Of a stretch of DNA of 51,261 bases, positions 24,401-32,302 are shown in pieces. A program made the translations under genes and the position numbers. The DNA comes from JBCCLJ01 sp039026915. Lineage in GTDB: Bacteria > Acidobacteriota > Thermoanaerobaculia > Multivoradales > Multivoraceae. Positions within the stretch are counted from its first letter, which is position 1; each line of letters opens with the position of its first letter. The DNA lies in the NCBI GenBank assembly GCA_039026915.1, contig JBCCLJ010000021.1:1-51261 (forward strand). The letters are read 5' to 3'. The notes under the pieces were generated by a model. It searched no databases and had not been told where the DNA came from. It saw nothing but the letters and a program-made list of their open reading frames with translations.

Positions 24401-24951
24401 GCGATCCGGCGGCGGAGTGGACTCTGCCGAGACAGGCAGCCGAGAACGGTCTCTGCCTGACGGACTATGTTCTCGACTCGGACCACGTGGCGCTCTTCGT
24501 CACGACGGCAGGGAGCGGAGACGACGGCGTCGCTGTGGCGGACCGAGTCCTCGAGTGGCGCGAATCCGGCGAATACCTCAAGAGCCACGCTTTCGCCGCT
24601 CTCGCTCTCGAGACCGCCGAAGCGGCGGCGGAGTGGGTGCACCGCGAGTTGCGCAGTCTCTGGGGCTTCCCTGACGAAGGCGTTGCAGCGACTTCGTCTT
24701 GCTGCGACTGTGGAAGTCAGGCCTCTCGACGCCTGACGCCGCGCGAGCTCTTCGCCGCGAAGTACCGCGGCAAGCGGTACAGCTTCGGCTATCCCGCCTG
24801 CCCGGAGCTCGCCGATCAGCGTCAGCTCTTCGCGGCGCTCCGGCCGGCAGACATCGGCGTCGAGCTGACCGAAGGCGACATGATGGATCCCGAGGCGAGC
24901 GTTTCGGCGCTGGTCTTCCATCATCCGGACGCGAGGTACTTCGGCGTCTAG
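21406..24951 (+). CDS. metH: Cobalamin-dependent methionine synthase
   Basis: Transfers a methyl group from 5-methyl-THF via cobalamin to homocysteine. This is a full-length 1181-residue, four-module enzyme. The homocysteine domain has zinc ligands Cys237 (LNCATGP) and Cys300/Cys301 (GGCCGTT). A folate domain starts near 335 (GERTNVLGSRAFK, with ADIVDVC-like and SNVSFGLPNAGRE segments). The cobalamin cap and B12 domain follow, with the axial His747 in DVHDIGKN, VGLSGLLVKSAQQM and GGAALT. A C-terminal SAM-binding reactivation domain contains RGKRYSFGYPACPEL, with the R-x3-Y-x3-G-Y-x-A-C-P pattern. All modules are intact. GAGGAA precedes ATG 21406, and expression is under the S-box just upstream, consistent with control by its end product pathway. 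Confidence 0.97.
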   Translation: MSAPTPHSPARIAALRSALEERILVLDGATGTAMQDSNLGPEDFGGEDLDGCNENLCLTRPDVVQGVHRSYLEAGADIVETNTFGGTPLVLAEYDLQDKAYEINRAAAELARRACEEIEAVDGRVRWVCGSVGPTTKAISVTGGVTFEELIENFRAQTMGLVDGGVDYLLLETCQDTRNVKAGLLGMDQAFRELGVEVPVAVSATIETMGTMLGGQDAEALAVSLLHKDLLYVGLNCATGPEQMTDHLRTLSEICRTRIGCVPNAGLPDEDGEYGQTPEIFERNVERFLQEGWINLIGGCCGTTAEHITSLKKLVEGRPPRPIVDHQRALVSGLEAAELNEDNRPLLVGERTNVLGSRAFKKLIQKGDFEAAAEVGRAQVRGGAQIVDVCLQDPDRDEVQDVELFLDQLIRRVKAPLMIDSTDEVVMERALTYCQGKSILNSINLEDGLERFEKVVPLARRYGCALVVGLIDEAGMAVSVERKLEVAQRSFEILTQQYGIEPQDIWWDPLVFPCGTGDENYLGSAKATIDGVREVKAAFPGTKTILGVSNVSFGLPNAGREVLNSVFLYHATRAGLDTAIVNTQKLARYAEIPQEERELAELFLKLELGDVEGGDRAVAVFTEHFRGRKSAVATVDRLSLPVGERLSRSIIEGSKEGLEEDLAEALGDATWPEPLDIINGPLMAGMSEVGRLFNDNELIVAEVLQSAEVMKAAVAFLEPHMEDATEGESEGLARAKVILATVKGDVHDIGKNLVDIILSNNGYEVVNLGIKVPSEQLIQAVREHRPDVVGLSGLLVKSAQQMVTTAGDMKEAGIDCDLIVGGAALTRRFTHKRIAPEYGGVCTYAKDAMHGLALVEQLTGDTRDSLLGEIEKVSLADLEVADKAPRVKGVAGTKRSADVRLDVEVPVPPHTDRHVQTLELDEVWKCLNPQMLYGKHLGLKGSVERLAEAQDEKYLKLRETITELEALGRGGALEARGVWRFFPAQSSGNTLTLFDPSSGDPAAEWTLPRQAAENGLCLTDYVLDSDHVALFVTTAGSGDDGVAVADRVLEWRESGEYLKSHAFAALALETAEAAAEWVHRELRSLWGFPDEGVAATSSCCDCGSQASRRLTPRELFAAKYRGKRYSFGYPACPELADQRQLFAALRPADIGVELTEGDMMDPEASVSALVFHHPDARYFGV

Positions 24952-25019
24952 ACCTCGGCGGGCTCCGTTCAGTTGCTTGGCTGCAGGGCGGACGGTAGGC
25001 TCCGGGTTGGAGCTCCACC

Positions 25020-25922
25020 TTGCAGTCCCTTTGTTTTCAACTGTTTAGGCGTTGGGTGCCCTGTACGGCACTCGCGCTTCTGCTCGCGCTTCCACTCGGT
25101 GCTCAGGACGATGCATTTCTGATCGAGACGGTTCGCGTCAGCTCGGTGGAGGAGCGGGCCGAGGTGCGGGTGACGGGTGCCGGCTCTCTCGTCTGGAGCC
25201 GAGTGCGTGTCGTCGACGGCATCATTGCCGTGGTTGTCCCGGACGCAGACATGGCCGAAGGCCTCGCCGTCGAAGGAAGTCACCCGGTGATCGAGGAGAT
25301 CGAAGTCGCAGCGTCGCCAAACGATCGCCGCGACGCTGTGATGGTCGCGGTGCGCCCGTCGCAGAGAGTTCGCCACGTGCTCGATATCGAAGACGGCGAG
25401 CTGGTTCTGCGACTCACTCCTCTCAGGCCGGTCCCATCGGTTGCGCGCGCTACCCAGAGCTCGGTCGAGCCCTCGTCACCCGAGCCCGAGGAGCAGGGGT
25501 ACGGCGGTGGCCTGGCCCTCGCCAGCGCCGAAGTGTTGCGCACCGACGAATCGCTGGGCACAGCCGGCAGGCCCTTCCTCGGGCCTGCGCCCGAAGGCCG
25601 TCCAGCGACCGAGTTGAGTGGCGTCGAACGGCGGACGCTCGAAGGGGCTCTCGCCTTCGTCCTGCTCGGCAACGGCGAGTTCTCTTACCGCTGCTTCTTT
25701 CTTCCGGAACCGGATCGGTTTGCCATCGACCTTCAGGGCGTCTGGGATCAGTCGAATCGGCAGACGCTCGAGCCGGGTGGCGAGGGCGTGGTCTCGAGGG
25801 TGCGCGTCGGTCAGTTCGAGCGCCGTCCGACGCCCGTGACCAGAGTGGTCTTTGACCTGGCCCGGCGCGGCAAAGTGCGCACGCTGCGCACGAGCGAAGG
25901 GCTCTTCCTCGTCTTCGAGTAG
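25020..25922 (+). CDS. Secreted protein with two AMIN domains
   Basis: A 300-residue protein beginning with a signal peptide (WVPCTALALLLALPLGAQ). AMIN domains follow at about 35-125 (TVRVSSVEERAEVRVTGAGSL to EDGELVLRLTP) and about 215-300 (GNGEFSYRCFFLPEPDRFAIDLQGVWD to VRTLRTSEGLFLVF). A Ser/Pro/Glu-rich linker joins them. AMIN domains bind peptidoglycan and occur in PilQ secretins and AmiC amidases; here no secretin or amidase domain is attached. It may therefore be an adaptor for envelope machinery. The start is TTG 25020 with GGAG eight bases upstream. It lies 68 bases after metH with no clear terminator between; CGAGGT/ACCTCG at 24929-24954 could form a weak hairpin. Confidence 0.82.
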   Translation: MQSLCFQLFRRWVPCTALALLLALPLGAQDDAFLIETVRVSSVEERAEVRVTGAGSLVWSRVRVVDGIIAVVVPDADMAEGLAVEGSHPVIEEIEVAASPNDRRDAVMVAVRPSQRVRHVLDIEDGELVLRLTPLRPVPSVARATQSSVEPSSPEPEEQGYGGGLALASAEVLRTDESLGTAGRPFLGPAPEGRPATELSGVERRTLEGALAFVLLGNGEFSYRCFFLPEPDRFAIDLQGVWDQSNRQTLEPGGEGVVSRVRVGQFERRPTPVTRVVFDLARRGKVRTLRTSEGLFLVFE

Positions 25923-26112
25923 TCGGAGCGTCGGAACCCGCAACAGCGTCTTGGCCTGTAGTCTGGCGTCGACGAGGCTGCTTCGCGCCCAAGCGGCTCG
26001 CCGCGTTCGCTCGGGGCCGGCGCAACAAACGGACTTCGCGGCGCGTCGCACGATCAAGAACACGCTTCCAATCCTGCGTCTCCCGGCGCCGCGAATTCAG
26101 AGGATCTCGACG

Positions 26113-27657
26113 ATGCTGAAGAAGTCTCTTTCCCTCTTCCTGCTCACGATCATCGCGCTCTGCACGAGTGCCTTGGCACAGCCTGGGATGGGCGACGGCG
26201 CCGCCAAGAGCAAGGTGGCCAAGCCGGACCCGGAACCCTCCAACTGGACGACGAGCCACTCGATCGAAGTCGACGGGGCCAAGGTCGCCTACGACGCCAC
26301 GGTCGGCAGCATCATCCTGCGCGACACCGAAGAGAAGGCGACGGCCGAACTCTTCTACACGGCCTACTTTCGGACGAACGGCGGCGACGCGCCGCGGCCG
26401 CTGGTCTTCTCGTACAACGGCGGCCCGGGCTCGGCGAGCTTCTGGCTGCATATGGGAATCATGGGACCGCGCCGCGTCGTGACGCCGAACGTCGGTCAGC
26501 AGGATCCGCCGCCCTATCCGACCGAGGACAACGCCTACACCCTGCTCGACATCGCGGACATCGTGATGATCGACCCGGTCGGCACCGGCTTCAGCCGCCC
26601 GGCAGGCGAAGCCGAGGGCAAGAACTTCTGGGGTGTCGATGAGGACGCCGAGTCGCTGACTCAGTTCATCCGTCGTTTCCTCAGCCAGTACGACCGCTGG
26701 AATTCGCCGCGCTATCTGCTGGGCGAGAGCTATGGCACGACGCGCTCCGCCGTGCTCGCGGTCCACCTGCAGCGCGCCAACATCGATCTCAACGGCATCG
26801 TGCTCGTCTCCGCGGTGCTCGACTTCAACACGATCGGCTTCGCGACGGGTGCGGTGCTGCCCTACGTCGTCAACCTGCCTTCCCTGGCGATCACGTCGGC
26901 GTACCACGACCTTCTCCCAGGCGGGAAGCCGAGCGATCTGCAGACCTTCATGACCGAGGTCGAGAACTGGTCGATCAACGAGTACGCGCCAGCGGTTCTT
27001 GCTGGCAGCACCATCGACCCTGCGCGCCGCGCGGAGGTGCTCGACCAGATGCACCTCTACACCGGACTCTCGAAGGACTACCTCGACAAGGCGCACCTGC
27101 GCGTCAGCGCTCCGGAGTACGAGCAGGAGATCCTCCGTGACAAAGGCCTCGTCGTCGGCCGTCTCGACGCGCGCTTCACCGGACCCAGCGGCAACGTCTT
27201 CGCCAGCTTCCCTTCTCACGACCCGCAGTCGTCGGCGATCAGCTCCGCTTACACGTCGGCATTCAACTCGTACCTTCGCAGCGAGCTCGGCTACGACGGC
27301 GACCGCGAGTACGTGCCGAGCGGCATGACACGCAACTGGAACTGGGAGCGGCGATTCGGTGGCGGCGGCGGCTTCTTCGGTTCGGGTACGCCCAACGTGG
27401 CGCCCGATCTGAAGCGGGCACTGACCCGTAATCCGAAGCTCGAAGTGCTTCTCGTCAACGGCATCTACGATCTCGCCACGCCCTACTTCGCTGCGGTCTG
27501 GACCTTCGACAACCTCAATCTCCCGGCCGATCTGCGCGACAACATCGAGCGCGCAGACTTTGCCGCCGGTCACATGATGTACGTCGACCAGTCGCTTCTG
27601 CAGCAGTGGCGCGACACGCTGAAGGCGTTCGTCGAGAGGACGGACGGCATCGAGTAG
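26113..27657 (+). CDS. Secreted S10 serine carboxypeptidase-like protein
   Basis: A 514-residue exported peptidase that should release C-terminal residues from peptides. The signal peptide is LKKSLSLFLLTIIALCTSALAQ. Family S10 features are the oxyanion-hole motif YNGGPGSASFW near 100, the nucleophile Ser206 in GESYGTTR, Asp453 in NGIYDLATPY and His487 in AAGHMMYV. All three members of the triad are therefore present. A Gly-rich loop (FGGGGGFFGSG) occurs near 415. ATG 26113 is the signal-peptide start, with AGAGG about nine bases upstream. S10 enzymes are frequent and multi-copy in Acidobacteriota, which use proteinaceous substrates. The 190 bases before it show no other gene. Confidence 0.93.
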   Translation: MLKKSLSLFLLTIIALCTSALAQPGMGDGAAKSKVAKPDPEPSNWTTSHSIEVDGAKVAYDATVGSIILRDTEEKATAELFYTAYFRTNGGDAPRPLVFSYNGGPGSASFWLHMGIMGPRRVVTPNVGQQDPPPYPTEDNAYTLLDIADIVMIDPVGTGFSRPAGEAEGKNFWGVDEDAESLTQFIRRFLSQYDRWNSPRYLLGESYGTTRSAVLAVHLQRANIDLNGIVLVSAVLDFNTIGFATGAVLPYVVNLPSLAITSAYHDLLPGGKPSDLQTFMTEVENWSINEYAPAVLAGSTIDPARRAEVLDQMHLYTGLSKDYLDKAHLRVSAPEYEQEILRDKGLVVGRLDARFTGPSGNVFASFPSHDPQSSAISSAYTSAFNSYLRSELGYDGDREYVPSGMTRNWNWERRFGGGGGFFGSGTPNVAPDLKRALTRNPKLEVLLVNGIYDLATPYFAAVWTFDNLNLPADLRDNIERADFAAGHMMYVDQSLLQQWRDTLKAFVERTDGIE

Positions 27658-27667
27658 GCGTCCTGCG

Positions 27668-29530
27668 TCAATCGATGTAGCCGAGGCTCCGCAGCTTCTC
27701 GAGCGTCTCCTCTTCGAACGGTGTGTCGCTGAGCGCGCGCAGCTCCCGACGGCCGTAGGAGGGCGTCCTGCGCAGCGCGTGATCGGCACGCTGTTCCTCG
27801 GAGAGAGCCGCTCGAAAGGGCGGCTCACCGCCGATCGGCTCGGCGCCGGGCATGTCGTCGGCGACCGGCAGGCCGACGAGATCGAGCATCAGCGGTGCGA
27901 TGTCGAGGACGTGAAGGCTCTTCATCCGCCGCCCCGCTTCGAAGGCCGGCCCCCAGCCGAAGAAGATGCCGGGAGGTGCCAGGGTGTGATGACCCGCGGA
28001 GAAGTCGAAGCCGTGGTCGCTGACGATGATCAGATTGAACGCACCGAGGCTCTCTTCGAGCGCGGCGAGCGTCGTACCGAGCTCCTCGTCGACGAATCGG
28101 TAGCGCTGCTCGATCGCCGGGGAGAACCTGCCTCCGTCTCTTCGGTCCTTCCAGTAGCGGTGGCTGAAGCCGTCGACCGAGTGATAGCCGGCGAGCGTCA
28201 GGGCGGGGCGATACTTCGCGATCAGCTCGGTCAAGCGCACGGGAAGCGCTCGGTTGTAGGCCGACAGTACGGGGCGTAGCTGTGGATCTTCGAGGTCGAT
28301 CTCGCTTCTCGGAGTCGTGATGTAGCGAGCCACCTCTGCCTCGTCGGGCCGTTCCCGGCGCGCGCGGCGCGTCTCGCGGTAGGCGTCTTTTGGCCACACG
28401 CGCCGTTCCCGGGTGTCGACTCCACTCTCGCTGAAGCCCGGCATCTGATCGAGGAGGGAAACGTCGGACGCCACGGCGAAGCCGTTGACCTCCTCGACCG
28501 GCCAGGTGACTCGCCAGCGGTACGAGCCGACGGGTGCGTGCACGCCCGCGATCTCCCAGACGGCAGGCGCCCTGCGCAACTCCGAAGTGTACGGCGCCTG
28601 CAGAGCCGGCATTCCGGGCAGCTGTTCGAGTCGCGGGAAGATCTTGAAGTTGAGCCCCGTATGCAGGGGGAAGACCGAGACCGGCGTCGAGACGAGGGGC
28701 AGGTCGAAGAGAATGAAGTGGAGAATGCCGTGCTCTTCCGGTCGCTTGCCGGTGGCAAGGGTCGTCCAGACCGCGGGGGAGAGCGTCGGAGTCATCGTCT
28801 CGAGCGGTGCGAAGGTGCCTTCCTCGAGGAGTCGTGCGAACGTCGGCATCTCACCGGCAGCGGCCAGCGGCAGGATGACGTCGTCCGGATCCGCTCCGTC
28901 GATGCAAAGGACGATCAGCGGCAGGCGACCCTCGTCCAGTTGTGCCGTGAAGAGGTCTCCTTCGCTGTCGGTGTCGCGACCTGTCCCGGCGAAGAGTGCC
29001 AGCACGAGAACCGCACCGCTCGCGGCGACGCTGGCCAGGCCCCAGCGCCCGCTCGGCCAGAGGAGCGTACGCTGCAGGAGGCTACCGAGGAGTCCGAGCG
29101 CCGTCGCCACGGCGAGGATCGTGAGGATCTGCACAAGGAGAGCCCTCGACAGGAAGCCGGTCAGCGCTGCGTCGTGAAGGCCCGTGGCGGGGAGTGCGGC
29201 TGCCGCGACGACGGGCAGCCCCCAAGCTGCAGCGACGGTCGCGGCGATGCCGGAGATCTTGTGAGACAGCGTTCCGAGCGCAGCGGTCGTTGCTCCCATG
29301 ACGAGGCCCGACAAGGCGCCCGCGGCGGCGTAGAGAGCCGCCAGCCAGAGCGAGAGCATGAGACGGTCGACGACCTTGCCGTCGAAGGCGGGGTTGAGAT
29401 CGAGCGTCAGCTTGCCGATCCAGAGACCGCAGAGCGCTCCCCCCAAGAAGCCTGCGACGACGGCGCTGCGGAGGAGATCCCCGGCATCAGAGTGCTCGAC
29501 CCTCTCGGGCACAGTTTGATCGACGGTCAT
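27668..29530 (-). CDS. Membrane-anchored alkaline-phosphatase-superfamily phosphodiesterase
   Basis: A 620-residue inner-membrane enzyme. The N-terminus has about five TM segments (roughly residues 30-190), and a catalytic domain follows from LIVLCIDGADPDDVI. Superfamily motifs are the first Asp of that segment and the nucleophile region TPTLSPAVWTTLATGKRPEEHGI. Further downstream are AGYHSVDGFSHRYW and the metal-binding SDHGFDFSAGHHT. The pattern is that of type I phosphodiesterase/nucleotide pyrophosphatase family members with a periplasmic active site. The C-terminal EETLEKLRSLGYID is a tail often seen in this group in Acidobacteriota. ATG 29530 was preferred over an upstream start that only adds a short Arg/Cys-rich leader. 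It converges on the S10 gene with a ten-base gap. The substrate is unknown. Confidence 0.88.
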   Translation of the reverse strand: MTVDQTVPERVEHSDAGDLLRSAVVAGFLGGALCGLWIGKLTLDLNPAFDGKVVDRLMLSLWLAALYAAAGALSGLVMGATTAALGTLSHKISGIAATVAAAWGLPVVAAAALPATGLHDAALTGFLSRALLVQILTILAVATALGLLGSLLQRTLLWPSGRWGLASVAASGAVLVLALFAGTGRDTDSEGDLFTAQLDEGRLPLIVLCIDGADPDDVILPLAAAGEMPTFARLLEEGTFAPLETMTPTLSPAVWTTLATGKRPEEHGILHFILFDLPLVSTPVSVFPLHTGLNFKIFPRLEQLPGMPALQAPYTSELRRAPAVWEIAGVHAPVGSYRWRVTWPVEEVNGFAVASDVSLLDQMPGFSESGVDTRERRVWPKDAYRETRRARRERPDEAEVARYITTPRSEIDLEDPQLRPVLSAYNRALPVRLTELIAKYRPALTLAGYHSVDGFSHRYWKDRRDGGRFSPAIEQRYRFVDEELGTTLAALEESLGAFNLIIVSDHGFDFSAGHHTLAPPGIFFGWGPAFEAGRRMKSLHVLDIAPLMLDLVGLPVADDMPGAEPIGGEPPFRAALSEEQRADHALRRTPSYGRRELRALSDTPFEEETLEKLRSLGYID

Positions 29531-29634
29531 GATCGAGTTTCCGAGGCAGCGCGTGGGCCGCACGGTCGCGGTGGTTGTCTTCCGCCACGATAGCTTCTGT
29601 GGGGCGGCCGCGCACCCCTGCGGACTTCAGAGGC

Positions 29635-31428
29635 TCAGCAGCCGCTGCCGTCGGCACCGCAGAGGTAGAGCTCCTCGATCTCGTCGTCGTCGAGCGCGCG
29701 ATTGAAGACGAAGGCCTCGTCGACGAGTCCATCGAGCTCTCGGTTGCCGAAGATGTCGCTGCCGATCGTGAACTGCTCGATCGTCGTATTGAGATCCGGT
29801 GGATCGTTGGACGAGCTGGCCACGGGTTGGCCGTCGACGAAGAGCGTGAGCTTCTCGCCGCTTGCCTCGGAACGGTCGAAGCGCACGGCGACGTGGTACC
29901 ACTGGTCCTCGTTGAGAGCCGAGGGGCTCGAGACGAGGTGATAGCCGGAGGTCGACTGGTGGCTCATCTGGATGTTGCCGTCGGTGTCGATCTGCAGCCG
30001 CATGACGTTCATGTCCATCAGCGTGGCGAGCAGCTCCGTCGTGCGCGTGAGTGCCCAAAGGCCGATCGTGTAGTCGCTGTCAGCGACGCCCGGGAAGTCG
30101 TTCGAAAGAAACGGCGGAGCGAGTGCGCCGTTCGGGTTGTGCCGATCGAGGTGATCCCCCTGGAGATTGGGAAAGTCGGCTGCGCCCGATCCCTGCGGCG
30201 GGTTCGTCGTGTTGAGCGTGACGTCGAAGTCCGTCGTCAGGTGGTTGGCGGCTGCGGTGGCGTCGAGGCGTGTGTCGACCTGGGCCGCGCCGCCGCCGGG
30301 ATCGATGTCCTCCTCCATGAACCAGACGCCGCGCGCGTTCGTGTCGAGCGTGTAGTCCGTGGCCGGCTCCACCGTGATCGTCACGGTGCCGAGGTCGAAG
30401 GCGTTGCTCGGATCGGACGTACGAAAGGTGAACGAGTCCTGGCCCGTGAACGACGCGGGCGGTGTGTAGGTGATCTCTGCCGTCGTGCCGTCGATCGGCG
30501 TCACCGCGGAGAGGGTTCCCTGGCTGGGTCCCGTCTCTTCCAGAAAGGTGAGACTGTCGCCTTCGATGTCGGACGCGGTGAGCGTCACGACGACGGCCAC
30601 ACCGCGCGGCGTCGTTTCGGCCGCATCGTCGGCGACCGGAGCGTCGTTGATCGGCTGCACGTTGATCTGGACGATCGCGTCGTCCGTGCCGCCGTTGCCG
30701 TCGTCGACCTCGAACTGGAATGAGTCGACGCCGCTCCAGTCGTCGTTGGGCGTGTAGAGAACCTGGGCGCTCGCCGTGCCCGTCGAAGTGAGCGATCCGA
30801 GGGCGCCGTTGGCGGGCGCGCTGAGAAGCCGGAACGTCAGGTCGTCGAGCTCCTGGTCCGAGCCGGTCAGCTGCAGCGTGACGGCGAGATCCTCGTCCGT
30901 GAAGGCGTTGAGGTCGTCGGCGACGGGCGGCGTCACCGTGACTCGCGTGATGTTGACCGTGCCGACGTTGGCCCGGATGCCGTCGTCGACCTGGAAGCAG
31001 AACTCGACGGGATCGAGGCCCGAGCCCGGCGCAGTGTAATCGACCGTCGCTTCGGTCGCGCTGATCGGAGTGATCGGACCGAGGCTACCGACCGCCGGAG
31101 GCGTGTCGATCGTGAACGTCAGTGCGGCGCCCGATGGAGAGGTCCCCACGAGAGTCAGAGTCTTGGTCGTGCCTTGACCAACTTCCACGTGCAGGGGCTG
31201 AGCGACGGCCTGCTGCCAGGCGGAGTCGTCACCGGTCTCGAAGCCGTCGACCAGAAGCGGCAGCTCCGTCGACGAGGACGAAGAGGCGATCGTGTCGGTC
31301 CTCGGGAGCGCCGAGGCGGGCGCGGCGGTCACGAAGACGGACAGTGCCAGAGTACAGAGTGATGCTCTCAGGCAAAGCCGTCGCGTAGGCACGGACGTTT
31401 GGGGCATGGCAGTAAGAAAGAGGGGCAT
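29635..31428 (-). CDS. Surface protein with cadherin-like repeats and a LamG domain
   Basis: A 597-residue exported protein. A signal peptide (LCTLALSVFVTAAPASAL) is followed by a Ser-rich stretch and then three to four Ig/cadherin-like repeats of about 90 residues. Each repeat has tell-tale segments such as VDSFQFEVDDGNGGTDDAIV and INDAPVADDAA (the N-D-A-P-V motif of such tandem domains). Calcium-type Asp residues occur at the joins. The last 220 residues form a concanavalin/LamG fold (DYTIGLWALTRT, QWYHVAVRFDRS, LTLFVDGQPVASS, ELDGLVDEAFVFNRALDDDEI). It probably binds glycans or other proteins at the cell surface. It ends in CGADGSGC with no sorting motif that I recognise. ATG 31404 is an alternative start. 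Confidence 0.85.
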   Translation of the reverse strand: MPLFLTAMPQTSVPTRRLCLRASLCTLALSVFVTAAPASALPRTDTIASSSSSTELPLLVDGFETGDDSAWQQAVAQPLHVEVGQGTTKTLTLVGTSPSGAALTFTIDTPPAVGSLGPITPISATEATVDYTAPGSGLDPVEFCFQVDDGIRANVGTVNITRVTVTPPVADDLNAFTDEDLAVTLQLTGSDQELDDLTFRLLSAPANGALGSLTSTGTASAQVLYTPNDDWSGVDSFQFEVDDGNGGTDDAIVQINVQPINDAPVADDAAETTPRGVAVVVTLTASDIEGDSLTFLEETGPSQGTLSAVTPIDGTTAEITYTPPASFTGQDSFTFRTSDPSNAFDLGTVTITVEPATDYTLDTNARGVWFMEEDIDPGGGAAQVDTRLDATAAANHLTTDFDVTLNTTNPPQGSGAADFPNLQGDHLDRHNPNGALAPPFLSNDFPGVADSDYTIGLWALTRTTELLATLMDMNVMRLQIDTDGNIQMSHQSTSGYHLVSSPSALNEDQWYHVAVRFDRSEASGEKLTLFVDGQPVASSSNDPPDLNTTIEQFTIGSDIFGNRELDGLVDEAFVFNRALDDDEIEELYLCGADGSGC

Positions 31429-31481
31429 CAGACCCCGAACAGAGAGGATTGTAGCAGCGTGTGGTGAGTAGGATGCACGGC

Positions 31482-31946
31482 ATGAAGCGAAGTCCGCAAG
31501 AGGTCGCGCAGATGCGTCGCGCCTGGATTGCTCCGCCCGAGGGACGCGTCATCGGCCCCGGGCATCCAGCGGGGGATCTGATAGGCGCGCCGGACTGGCA
31601 GCTGCTGCGCGAGGAACTTGGAGAGCTGGAGCTCGCGGTCGACCTACCCGACGCCCTCCGCAATCCTCGCGGTAACCTCTTCGGCGGCTTTCTACCGACC
31701 TACGTCGACCTCGTCGCGTTGCTCACGGCGCGTGCCGGCACGGATCGCTCGACCGCCGGTTGGATGATGACGGCCAACATGAGCGTCGAGTACCTGGCTC
31801 CGGTCACCGGACCGCACTTCCGCATCCACAGTCAGGTGGCCCATCGGGGCCGCCGTACGTTCCTCATCGACACGCGCTTTTTTGGCGCTGAGGAAGAGCT
31901 CTGCGCGATCGCGATGACCAAGTTGCTCGCCGTCGAAGCGCCCTAG
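31482..31946 (+). CDS. PaaI-like hot-dog thioesterase
   Basis: A 154-residue hot-dog-fold protein likely to hydrolyse acyl-CoA thioesters in the cytoplasm. The PaaI-type helix is seen in NPRGNLFGGFLPTYVDLVALL, where the usual H-G-G is F-G-G and an acidic residue (Asp) lies in the central helix. It is followed by MTANMSVEYLAPV and HRGRRTFLIDTRFFG strands that complete the fold. Start ATG 31482 is preceded by GTAGG; ATG 31473 and GTG 31461 are in frame and possible. It is divergent from the cadherin-like gene and lies alone, so its pathway cannot be told. Specificity is unknown. Confidence 0.82.
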   Translation: MKRSPQEVAQMRRAWIAPPEGRVIGPGHPAGDLIGAPDWQLLREELGELELAVDLPDALRNPRGNLFGGFLPTYVDLVALLTARAGTDRSTAGWMMTANMSVEYLAPVTGPHFRIHSQVAHRGRRTFLIDTRFFGAEEELCAIAMTKLLAVEAP

Positions 31947-32302
31947 CAGCCCGTGGTGGAACCTCGGCACGGCTGAGTTTGCCCGCCGTGGCCCCGATGT
32001 GTGTCGTCGAAAAGGGCGAACGCAGTCCGTTGGTTCTGTCGGGATGCCTTCGTTCGCCCGGCGTGAATTTGTTCACGAGAATCGACTCCGTTCGCCTGGA
32101 CGGGCTCGCTCCGGGTAACCCCCTTGCGCGCCGGGGTTTGGGCGTCCCTTCCGCACCTGGCTTCGTCGACGAGGACGCCGTATCGACTTCGTCAGCCATG
32201 GGCGAGAGGAACGCCCGGATCCCCGCGCTCAGCCATGCGAGAGTTTCACCACGGCCTGCTAGCGTCCAAACGACACGAAGTCCCTTCCCACAGGAGTCCA
32301 CC
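31947..32302. other. Intergenic region with two inverted repeats before serine hydrolase gene
   Basis: The 356 bases between the thioesterase stop and the serine hydrolase ATG hold no supported gene; a longer frame through it has no clear start. A perfect nine-base inverted repeat, GGGCGAACG (32014-32022) and CGTTCGCCC (32051-32059), and a short palindrome at 32062-32077 are visible. Confidence 0.5.
32063..32076. promoter_or_regulatory. CRP/FNR-like GTGA-N6-TCAC palindrome
   Basis: GTGAATTTGTTCAC has the GTGA-N6-TCAC spacing of CRP-family sites and extends by one more matched pair on each side. It lies about 227 bases before the serine hydrolase ATG. No CRP-family gene is in the window, so the match is suggestive only. 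Confidence 0.35.

Noticed and set aside
22204..24924. Minus-strand frame of over 900 codons opposite metH
   Set aside because: It is the antisense shadow of a conserved gene with all MetH modules intact; composition is that of shadow frames (rich in Arg, Val and Asp).
24929..24954. CGAGGT/ACCTCG inverted repeat at the end of metH as a terminator
   Set aside because: Loop of 14 bases, only six pairs and no U-tract; too weak to call a terminator.
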